Below are positions 28,351 through 36,760 of a DNA stretch of 64,000 bases, one piece after another. Each line of letters begins with the position of its first letter. Position 1 is the stretch's first letter. The notes under the pieces are model-generated. The model made no database searches, had not been told where the DNA came from, and worked only from the letters and a program-made list of their open reading frames with translations. Origin of the DNA: Candidatus Leptofilum gracile (GTDB lineage Bacteria > Chloroflexota > Anaerolineae > Promineifilales > Promineifilaceae); assembly GCA_016713825.1 (NCBI GenBank), contig JADJOJ010000007.1, positions 806,001-870,000 on the forward strand, given 5' to 3'. Made by a program: the position numbers and the translations under genes.

Positions 28351-29522
28351 TCATTCCACCGCCTGCAAGCGGAATTGCAGGTCCAGCCTCACCTGCTCAG
28401 ACACGGTAAGCAGCCCCAGCAGGCTGGGTGGTTTCAGGCCAAAATCGCCGAGCAAAATGTGGGTTGTGGCCGTGCCGGTGAGGGTGTTGGCTTGCCAAAC
28501 GGCCGTTACCGCCCAAGGCACCGTCTGCGTCTGCTCGTGAATGGTTAACGCCCCAACCAACTGGAACGTAACCGTTTCGCCTTCGCCAAACTGAGCCGGA
28601 AAATCGGCCAGGGATTGGGGGACAAAGGTAGCGGTGGGGAAACGGCCGTCGCCGAAAAGTTCCCGCCGCACGCTGTTGTCGCGCCCGGCCTGGTCGCTTG
28701 TCAGGCTCATCAGGTCCACCGTGAAGCTGCCGTCGCCCAGCAGGGGCGGCGTCTGGCTCAAATCAATTTGCAGTTCCCCCGTAACGGCTTCTGTGGTGCC
28801 AACGGCCGTTGCCAAACCCGCCGTCAAACCATGCCGCGCCAGCCAATCCGGCACGTCCAAAAAATTCTTCCTCCACCTGGTAACTGGCCGCCCCCGCCGC
28901 CAGCTCAAACGTTTGCCTCGCCGCCGCTTGTGGCCGCAGCGCCAGCTCAATCTGCGCCGTCCAGCCGCCGCCCGCCGCCGCCACCATCGGGGCCACGACG
29001 CTAAATTCAAACGTTCTTTCTTCGGCCGTCAGGTAGGGATCGTTGTCAAACAGCAGCACGCGCTCCAGGGGTTCGTAGCCACTGGCCGTTACCGTTAGAT
29101 GAATGTGTCGGCTGGCGGTGGGGTCCTCCGGGTAGCGCCCAGGCAGAATGGTGCGAAACTGGGCCTGGCCTGCCGCGTCGGTTTGCAGGCGGCCATGAAT
29201 GCGCGGCACGCCCTCAGTATCTTCCTGGTACTGGCCCGCCTCATCGGTCTGGCGGGCATAAAGTTCTGCCTGGGGAATGGCCGCCCCCGTTTGCCCATCC
29301 ACCACCCGCGCCGTCACGGTGAGCGGCTCACCCGGCTCCGTCGCGACCACCAGCGACACGACGTCCGGCTCAACTTCCGTTGCGGCAATTTCAGGTGTGG
29401 CGGTTGGCAAAAGGTGCGGCTGCTGGCGAAGCCTCTGCAGCTGGCGAGGAGGCTGACGACTGGCAGGCCGGGATCAATAAAATGATACAAACAAGCAAAC
29501 TGACAAGCAATCGATGATTCAT
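28351..29522 (-). CDS. Lipoprotein with dioxygenase-core-like domain fused to a YceI domain, two frameshifts
   Basis: The start ATG 29522 gives MNHRLLVSLLVCIILLIPAC, a lipoprotein signal, then an Ala/Ser-rich linker. Residues about 50-180 resemble the beta-sandwich of intradiol ring-cleavage dioxygenases (VTARVVDGQTGAAIPQAELY, GRLQTDAAGQAQFRTILPGR, RHIHLTVTASGY), but I see only one of the expected iron ligands (HIH) with confidence, so catalysis is doubtful. From about residue 210 (ASYQVEEEFLDVP) to the end is a YceI lipid-binding barrel (GELQIDLSQTPPLLGDGSFT, RRELFGDGRFPTATF, LTIHEQTQTVPWAVT). Frame changes: near 29408 (linker) and in an A run at 28860-28866. Likely an extracytoplasmic isoprenoid/lipid-binding protein. 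Converges with the hybrid kinase, 8 bases away. Confidence 0.75.
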
Positions 29523-29602
29523 GGACGGACATTTCTCCTTTTACAGAACTGTTTGTAAAAGAGATACACTGCCCGAACTCGATTGGTTCCTTATTCAAGT
29601 GA

Positions 29603-29663
29603 TTGGAAAAAAGTTTTCAAATTCTTTATCAACAGATGATTATTTTTCAAAAACTTTCTGTAC
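29603..29663 (+). repeat. Dispersed repeat D, internally deleted copy
   Basis: Matches both ends of the 15737-15845 copy (TTGGAAAAAAGTTTTCAAA, TTCTTTATCAACAGAT, then GATTATTTTTCAAAAACTTT) but lacks about 48 middle bases, joining at the shared word AGAT/GAT. Confidence 0.75.
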
Positions 29664-29664
29664 C

Positions 29665-32204
29665 TTACTCAACGGCCGTATCCGCCAACCCCGCCAAATG
29701 CTGCCCCACACTGCCCCCCTCTGCCATAATTTGCTGCTGATACTGCGACACCAGCTCCCGCCGCAGCACCTTACCAATAAAGCTGCGCGGAAACTCCTTC
29801 ACAAAAATCACCAGGCGGGGCACCTGGCTGGGCGGCAGCCGCCGCTCACAAAAGGAGATGATGGTTTTGGCCGGAATGCGCGTCTTCTCTTTGAGGCTCA
29901 CAAACGCCACCGGCTGGTTGGCAATGCCCACCACCACCACCTCGCGCACCTCCGGCAGCTCGTAAATCACTTCTTCCACATCGCGCGGGTAGGCCAGGCC
30001 ACTGTCCTCGCCTTGCCAGCTGTCCTGGCGGCGGCTGATGATCTGGAAGTAGCCATCTTCTGTCATGCGGGCCACGTCGTTGGTGTGCAGCCAGCCCTCT
30101 TTGTCGATCAGTTCCTGCGTGGCGGCTTCATCTTGCCAGTAGCCGCGCATCACCTGTGGGCCGCGAATCACCAGTTCGCCAATCTGGCCAATGGCCAACG
30201 GCCGTCCCGTCTTCAAATCCACAATGCGCGCCTCGGTGCTGGGCAGCGGCAGGCCAATTGAACCAGCTTTGTGACGGCCGTTTATCGGATTGGCATGGGT
30301 CACCGGGCTGGCTTCACTCAGGCCATACCCTTCCACCAGCGTGCCCTTCGTCAGCTTCTCAAACGTCTCTTTCACCTCAATCGGCAGCGGCGCAGCCCCG
30401 CTGATGCAGGCGCGAATGGAATCGATGCCAAATTTGCGCACGCCGGGGAAATTGTTCAGCGCCACATACATCGCCGGCACGCCGGGGAACAGCGTCGGTT
30501 TTTCGCGGCGGATGGTGCGCAGAACCTCTTCGGCGTCGAAGCGGGGCAGCAAAATCATGCTGGCCCCAATGCTCACCGCCAAATTCATGGCCGAGGTCAT
30601 GCCGTACACGTGGCTAAAGGGGACCACGCACAGCATCGCCTCTTGCCCGTCGCGCACGTCGGTGAGCCAGAGGCGCACCTGCATGGTGTTGGCCACCAGA
30701 TTGTAATGGCTCAGCACCACCCCTTTGGGCTGGCCCGTGGTGCCGCTGGTGAACTGGAGAACGGCCGTATCCTCCGCCCGCAGTTCCACCTTGGGCGGCT
30801 GCGGCCGGAACTTGCGCAGCCAGCGCCCCCACACAAAATCGGGGCCAATGCCGGGGTTGGGTGGCTTATCTGCCGCGCGTGGGCCAGGCAGCAGGGCGGC
30901 GGCCAGCTTTTTGGGCAGCGGCAAATAATCGTTCACGCTGGCGTAGACGACATGGCGCACGCCGCTTTGCGCTTTGATTTGTACGGCCGTTTCCCCAAAT
31001 CGGCCCAACGTTACCAGCAGTTCCGCCCCAGACGCATTCGCCTGCCGCACCAGCTCCTCTGGCGGATCCAGCGGATTGGCCATCACCGCAATCCCCCCAA
31101 GGCGCAGCGTGCCGTAAAACGCAATCACCAAATGGGGCACGTTGGGCAGCAAAATCATCACGCGCGTCCCTTTTTTATCCCCAAAGAGAGCAGCCCGTTG
31201 GCAAAGCGGCCCGCCTGGGCGCTGAGCGAGCGGTAACTCAGCGTGCGCCCCATAAAACGGATGGCGGGCCGGTTGGGGAAGCGCCGCCAGGCCCGGTCTA
31301 GCAGGCGGGTCAGGGGCAGGCGGGGGATGTCGATGGTGGGGGGAACGGCCGTTTCATAATTTGCCAGCCAGGGACGTTCGGCCAGCAAGCTGCCCCGCCC
31401 GGCTGCTTCGGCATCGCTGCGCCAACGGGAATGGGTGGGAACGGCCGTATCCCCTTCCAAAAAGCGCTCGATGGCCCGGTTCACCGCATCCCGCCGCTCT
31501 AGCATCACCATATGCGCCGACACGCCCACGTTGATCACCTCAGAGCCTTCGGGCACCAGTTCCGCCACCCGCTCAAAGGCAGATTGGGGCAAAACGCGGT
31601 CCTTGTTGCCCAAAATGACCATCGTTTTGGGTTTGAGTTCGGGGAATTTGTCCCAGCCGCGCCATTGGCGCATGTTGTGCAGGTACAGCTCTTGCAGGGC
31701 GTACAGCGAGGCGTCCATGACCCGGTTGGCTACCGGTTGCAGCAGCCGCAGCAGCGCTTCTGGCAAGCGGAACATCACCTTGTAGGCAGGCAAAATGGAG
31801 TATTCGCCCGCCCCGGCGATGAGGATGAGGTGGCTGACGCGCTCCGGGTAGCGCCAGGCAAACTCGGTGGCGATGGCTACGCCGTAGGAGTGCCCGGCCA
31901 GCACAAACGGCCGATTCACGTCGCAATGGCGCAGCACGGCCATGATGTCGGCCAAAATGCGGTCCATCTCGTAGCCGTGCCCGGGGCGGGAGGAACGGCC
32001 GTGTCCGCGCAAATCAATCGCAATCACCTCGTTGTGGATGGCAAACTGCTCAATTTGGTAGCGCCACTGGCGGGAACGGCCACCGAAGCCGTGAATAAAG
32101 AGGATGGTGTGCAACGGCCGTTCCGGAGCAATGCGAATGTAGCTAATCCGCACGTCCGCTTCCACTTGCGCTTCTTCGCGATAAAGTTCCAGGTCAAGCT
32201 GCAT
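29665..32204 (-). CDS. Fusion of alpha/beta hydrolase and acyl-CoA ligase-type AMP-binding enzyme, one frameshift
   Basis: About 845 residues. Start ATG 32204 (MQLDLELYREEAQ) after GAGGAG; the open frame further upstream is only repeat sequence. Residues 1-270: alpha/beta hydrolase with TILFIHGFGGRSRQW, IDLRGHGRSS, nucleophile elbow LAGHSYGVAIA and acid/His parts KTMVILGNKDRVLP and VGVSAHMVMLE. After a linker rich in palindrome-derived sequence, residues about 310-845 are an AMP-forming ligase: FMGRTLSYRSL, LQFTSGTTGQPKGVVL, EGYGLSEASPVTH, DGYFQIISRRQD and the C-terminal lysine region FIGKVLRREL. The frame change is at about 31165 (AAAAAAGGGACG; one extra base gives KKGTRVMILLPNV), inside the ligase N-terminus, so the two parts are one chain. 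Probably hydrolyses and re-activates an acyl ester. Confidence 0.82.
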
Positions 32205-32221
32205 CACGCACTCCTCTGAAA

Positions 32222-32468
32222 ATAAACCTCCGGGAGGCTTCAAAAATGGCCTCTGTTACGCACTGAACCTCCCGGAGGTTGGGTTTTCATTCATGGTGGT
32301 CGGCGACAGTTGGTGTCGTCTTCTTCGTAAATAGGACGCAGATTCCCCTGATCTTCCTGATAAAAATAATCATGGAAATCAGGTAAATCTGCGTTCACTT
32401 TTCATATAACCAACCTCCGGGAGGTTTCTTCCACGACATCGGTTACGCGCTAAACCTCCCGGAGGTTC
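32222..32468. repeat. Mosaic of two CCTCCGGGAGG hairpins around an ACGCAGATT hairpin
   Basis: Two related 60-base inverted repeats, 32222-32281 and 32409-32468 (arms AACCTCCGGGAGG and CCTCCCGGAGGTT; shared middles CTGTTACGCACTGAAC and CGGTTACGCGCTAAAC), flank a third at 32335-32394 (ACGCAGATTCCCCTGAT with ATCAGGTAAATCTGCGT). They occupy the whole gap between trmB and the fusion gene. Confidence 0.85.
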
Positions 32469-33487
32469 AGCGGCAACGCCTCAGGCAGCAGGTTGTGGTG
32501 CAAAATTTGGGTCTCGTCGTTCAGGCCCACCAGCCAGGTGGCCAGTTGGCCAATGGCCAGCTGTACGCCATGCGTGGGGCGCGGGAAGCCCAGTTCATGC
32601 AGGCTAATCACAAAGTTGCCCGGCTCCCGCTGCCGGACAACCAGCCCCAGCCGCTGGGCCACCGGCTCTTCTTTGATGTACGTTTCCACAAAAAGCGCGT
32701 CATCCCCCTTGGCGCGGAACAGTTCCATGAAGTTAATGTGGCACGCTTCGTAGCTGTATTGGAAACGGCCGTACGCCGCCTCAATTTCATCTAAACCAAG
32801 CGGGGATTGCAGCACAGCATGGGGCATGGGGAACTCCTTGGGGATGGGGTAGGTTTGGGGAACGGCCGTTTCAACGCGGGCAAACTTGTAATACTGGCAG
32901 ATGCGCCCCTCGTCCAGGCCAATTTGCTCATATTTGGTGCGCAGCCGCTCGTTGTCTTCCGTTATGAAGGTGGTGGCCAGGCGGCTGTGGAAGTAGGGCG
33001 TATTTTCCAGCGCTTCGGTGATGGCCAGGGCGTAATCGGCATGATCGGTGGCCACATCCAGCTGGCCACCCGGCACCATCCGCGTTGCCAGCAGGTGCAA
33101 AAACGCCACGTTGATCAGCCGCCGGTGCAGCTGCCGCAGCTTGGGCCACGGGTCTGGAAAGTTAATGTAAACCGCCGCCACCGACTCTGGCGGGCAGAGC
33201 GCTTGCAGCAGGTAGCGGGCGTCGCTTTGCAGCAGCCGCACGTTGGGCAAGCCGAGGGTTTTCACTTTGCGCTGCGCTTTGTCTAGCGCGGGCAGGGAAA
33301 TTTCAACGCCGAGGATGTTGGTAGACGGCCGTTTCTGCGCCAAATCCACCAAAAAATGGCCGCTGCCAAAGCCAATCTCGATGATCAGCGGCGCTTCACG
33401 GCCATAAATTTCAGCCCAGTGGGTGGGCCAACCCAATTGTTGAATTTGCAACAGCGAAGATGTCATGGCCAAATTATATGAGGCCAT
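32450..33487 (-). CDS. trmB: tRNA (guanine-46-N7)-methyltransferase with a C-terminal extra domain
   Basis: Uses S-adenosylmethionine to methylate G46 of tRNAs. Rossmann core in residues about 20-220: PLIIEIGFGSGHFLVDLA (SAM-binding GxGxG), ILGVEISLPAL, NVRLLQSDARYLL, VYINFPDPWPKLR (FPDPW is the family mark) and TDHADYA. A further 120 residues (from about 230, LQSPLGLDEIEAAYGRFQYS) form an additional domain that standard TrmB lacks; its job is unknown. Between them a copy of the iterated palindrome encodes VETAVPQ. The last residues NLREV and the stop TAG come from a CCTCCGGGAGG repeat that has replaced the original 3' end. Start: ATG 33487 after AAAGAAG; ATG 33466 (MTSSLL) is an alternative. 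Confidence 0.87.
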   Translation of the reverse strand: MASYNLAMTSSLLQIQQLGWPTHWAEIYGREAPLIIEIGFGSGHFLVDLAQKRPSTNILGVEISLPALDKAQRKVKTLGLPNVRLLQSDARYLLQALCPPESVAAVYINFPDPWPKLRQLHRRLINVAFLHLLATRMVPGGQLDVATDHADYALAITEALENTPYFHSRLATTFITEDNERLRTKYEQIGLDEGRICQYYKFARVETAVPQTYPIPKEFPMPHAVLQSPLGLDEIEAAYGRFQYSYEACHINFMELFRAKGDDALFVETYIKEEPVAQRLGLVVRQREPGNFVISLHELGFPRPTHGVQLAIGQLATWLVGLNDETQILHHNLLPEALPLNLREV

Positions 33488-33529
33488 CTTCTTTGAGCAA
33501 AACCAGTTTTTACCTTTTAATGCGTTGCC

Positions 33530-33640
33530 TGTCATTCCCGCCCAGGCGGGAACCTACCCCAGAAGCCAAATGGATACCCGCCCCACGCCGACGCGGGGGC
33601 AGGCTCCTTGCGGGCAGTTCCTGCATCACTGTTTAGCAGC
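33530..33640. repeat. GTCATTCCCGCCCAGGCGGGAA-type repeat
   Basis: TCATTCCCGCCCAGGCGGGAA at 33532-33552 is a self-complementary hairpin of the kind common between genes in many bacteria; it is followed by TGGATACCCGCCCCACGCCGACGCGGGGGC, a second small hairpin (33570-33600). Confidence 0.65.
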
Positions 33641-33647
33641 GGGCGGT

Positions 33648-34039
33648 TCAAGCATGCTTGGGCTGATGGAAACGTGGCCGGTCCAGGAAGTAACCGTAAA
33701 CTAAAGTCGCCAGCAGCGTGTAGGCCACGGCCAGCCACATCGTCACATTCCCGGCCCCGTTCAACCGGCCAGCCAGAAAGATGACAAACGCTGCCCCGTG
33801 CCCCACAAAGTTCGCCAACAAAATGACGCGCAGCTTTTCTAAATTCGCTACGTGACGCACCAGCCAGTTTTGCAGCGCCAGACCTAAAACGGCCGCTCCC
33901 AGCAGCTGGCACAAAAACACATTGTCCGGTAACGGGGGATGCCCAGCATGTTGTGCACCCAGATCATGTTAAACAAACAGCCCAGGGCCACCACAACCAA
34001 CACCAAAACGTCAACAAGTAAAGCGTATCTGACCTTCAT
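33648..34039 (-). CDS. Small four-helix membrane protein, one frameshift
   Basis: About 131 residues if a break in the C run at 33934-33938 is closed: the upstream frame reads MKVRYALLVDVLVLVVVALG and NMIWVHNMLGIP, then PLPDNVFLCQLLGAAVLGLA, VRHVANLEKLRVILLANFVG and NVTMWLAVAYTLLATLVYG. Four hydrophobic helices, no recognised family. ATG 34039 follows GGAGG by 8 bases. The lone downstream open frame would start inside helix 2, which supports the joined reading. Probably monocistronic. Confidence 0.6.
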
Positions 34040-34166
34040 CATTCGCCTCCTGCAAGCCAATGGCTTGCGCTCACAAAATGGTCAAACTACGCCTTCAGCG
34101 TACCCCAAATACCACCTGCCCCGCCAGTAAAATCCAGCATCAAACCCGCATGATTTTAATCACCAA

Positions 34167-36267
34167 TTATGGCGGCGGGGGGACGGTGTAGCTCAATTCG
34201 GCGGTGGCAGCGTCGCCGCCAGCCGTGAGCGGCAGCAGCAGGCGCACCTGCTCCAGCAGGCACAGGCTCTCCGTCGCCGCTTCGCAGTAGTAGATGACCA
34301 GGTCGGCTTGCAGTTCGCCCGCGCCCAGCGTGAGCGGGATGTCTAGCGGGAAGCTGGGGGCCACCTGCTGCACCGTCGCCGCCGCTTCAGCGATGGCGAT
34401 TTCGCCAGTGGCCGAAAATTCAGCCAGGAAGGGAGCGATGTCGTTGAACTTGTACCCATCGGGTAGGGCAATTTGCAGCCGCAGCGTGCCCGCCCCCCGC
34501 CGCCACCGTTTGCGGCGCCAGGGTGATGGTTTGGCCCGTGTACACATCCCCGCCCGCAATCCGCGTGAGCAAGCCTTGCGGGTCGGCCAGCACCAGGGTA
34601 CGCACATCGCCATCTGCCATACTGGCTATGCGAATGACGTGATTATTGGTGTCGGCGATGTAAAGCTGGCCATTGGCTAAACTTAAGCCGCCGGGTTCAT
34701 CGAAGAGCGGTTTGTCGCCGTCGCGCCAGCCGTCTTCACCGCTGCCCAGGAAGGTGGTGCTGGTTTGGCTGGCGGGGTCGATGCGCTTGATTTTGTGGTT
34801 GTAGGTGTCGGCTACATAGAGCAGGCCATCGACAAAAATGACGCCGAGGGGATGTTGCAGGCGCACCTCGCTGCCGCTGCCGTCTACATCGCCAAAGTCA
34901 AACAGGCCGGTGCCGACGATGGTTTGCAGTTCGCCATTTTGCCCCAGGCTGGCGCTGCGGATGGCGCTGGCTTCGCTGTCGGCGAAGTAGAGCAGCTGGC
35001 CGTCTGTGGCCAGGCCGCTGGGCTGGTTGAGGCCGCCGCTGCGCAGGGGGCCATCGACCAGCTCTTCGCGGCCAGACCCGGCAAAAACCTGCACAATCTG
35101 GGTGGCGGGGTCGTACTGCCACAGCTGGTGCTGCCCGGCCATGGCGATGTACACGATGCCGTTTAGGTAGAGCACGTCCCAGGGGGAGTTGAGGGCGACT
35201 TGGGTTCCGGTGCCTTCGAACAGTTCAAAGCTGCCGTGACGGCCGTTTCCGGCCACACTCTCGACGGTTTTTGCCACCAAATCTATTTTGCGAATCGCAT
35301 GATTCTCGGTGTCGGCCACGTACAGGGTGTTGGCGTCGGCCAGGGTCATCCCTTGAGGGCGAAAGAATTGGGCGGTTTCGTAGCTGCCATCTTGCAAACC
35401 GGAACGGCCGTTGCCAATCACGTCCTGCACCACCCCGTCCAAATCGGTGACGACGATGCGGTTGTGGTTGGAGTCGGCGATGAAGAGGCGGTTGTTGGCG
35501 GCGTCGGCCAGCACCTTGCCGGGGAACAACAGCGGCGAGTTGGCCAGGTTTTCTCGCTCTAGCTTTAGCGCCAGCGGCGTGCGGTCGAGCAAATCGCGGG
35601 CGTCGAACTCGGCCACCATGCCGGTGATCACCTGGTTGAACAGGTCGTAGATGCCTTCGCCGGAGTGGAAGCCCAGCACGTTGCCTTCGGGGTCTATGAG
35701 GACGAAGGTGGGCCAGGCGTTGGCCCCGTAGGTTTGCCACACGTCAAAATTATTGTCGTTGATGACGGGGTGTTCCAGCTCGTAGCGCAAAATGATTTGG
35801 CGGATGTTGTCGGTATCGCCTTCGTTGGCAAATTTGGCGGAATGCACGCCGATGACCACGAGTTCGTCGGCAAACTTTTCTTCTAGCCGCTTGAGTTCTG
35901 GGATGACGTGGATGCAGTTGATGCAGCCGTAGGTCCAGAAGTCTAGCAGCACAATTTTGCCGCGCAGGTCGGTCATGGTGAGCGGCCGTTCTACGTTCAG
36001 CCAATCCAGCCCAGGTGGGAAGTCGGGGGCGGGCACGGTGCCGGTGTAGGCTGGGGGGTTGGGGGTGGGTTCGGTCATGGGGGCCTCCTCGGATACGGCC
36101 GTTGCCGTTGGCGCAGGTGGCGGGCTGTTGGGTGCATCGCCAACCATGCTGGCGGGTTCGGTGGGGGTGGGAACGGCCGTTCCCGTTTCACGATTTTCTG
36201 GCGATGTACCACAGGCTGTTAGCCAGAGTAGGAAGAGGATGAAGATGGGGAACGGCCGTAATTTCAT
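34167..36267 (-). CDS. NHLRC2-like lipoprotein: thioredoxin domain plus NHL beta-propeller, one frameshift
   Basis: Start ATG 36267 gives MKLRPFPIFILFLLWLTAC, a lipoprotein signal, then a Pro/Thr-rich linker. Residues about 85-220 form a TlpA-like thioredoxin fold with redox motif YGCINCIHVIPEL (CxxC), HSAKFANEGDTDNI and AWPTFVLIDPEGNVLG. About 240-590 are six NHL blades (for example LFIADSNHNRIVVTDLDG, LYVADTENHAIRKIDL, LYVADTYNHKIKRIDP). A last beta domain of about 120 residues (LQIALPDGYKFND ... CEAATESLCLLEQVRLLLPL) follows a frameshift at the C run near 34491-34497. The three-part order is that of animal NHLRC2 and its bacterial homologues. Presumed role: thiol-dependent sensing or binding outside the membrane. 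Confidence 0.83.
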
Positions 36268-36760
36268 AATCACACTCCATAACAACAACGAATGAGAGTA
36301 AGGAACGAATTTCTTCCGTAACCAAACAAATTCATTCGTTCCTTAAATTCGCTGTCGTCACCAAGCTTACCGCAAATCCAGGGGAGGAAGCTGAAAGAAT
36401 CCTTATGAAAATCTTAAGTGATCGGCAAAAAGTTTTTGAAAAAATCATCAAAGATTTAAAAGATTTCGCAGATTTAGAGGAAAAAATCTGTGCAATCTGC
36501 GAAATCTGTTGATAAAGAATTTTGGCTCTTTAGGATTCCAGGGGATTAGCACCGAATTAGCGCGAATTCACACGAAAATTAGCGTTAATTCGCGTCAATT
36601 TGGTGCGAAAATCAGACTGACCCCGCCAAATCCGAAAGACCCAGAATTTTGAAAACTTTTTTCCAAAGTACCTAAACGTGATGAAAGAATTAAAACTACG
36701 CCTCATTTTTGCCCGAAAATTTCTGTCTGGCCTTGAACCCGCTATAATCCAAACTTACCT
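36268..36760. other. Repeat-rich intergenic region upstream of the PBP gene
   Basis: No gene. It holds a hairpin at 36298-36345 (TAAGGAACGAAT with ATTCGTTCCTTA), a reversed copy of repeat D at 36425-36526 and 36643-36668, and, nested between the two halves, a third element at 36541-36620 with AATTAGCGCGAATTCACACG and GTTAATTCGCGTCAATTTGG, again partly self-complementary. The promoter of the PBP gene follows. Confidence 0.75.
36743..36748 (+). promoter_or_regulatory. TATAAT box of the PBP gene
   Basis: TATAAT lies only 12 bases before the ATG at 36761, so the transcript would have a leader of about 6 bases and no ribosome-binding site; no good -35 box is visible. Confidence 0.5.

Noticed and set aside
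30271..31236. Plus-strand frame of 321 codons opposite the ligase
   Set aside because: Antisense shadow; the minus strand has SGTTGQPKG and other ligase motifs.
29665..32204. OleBC olefin-synthesis fusion
   Set aside because: The hydrolase has Ser in GHSYG where OleB has an Asp nucleophile, and no OleA or OleD gene is nearby.
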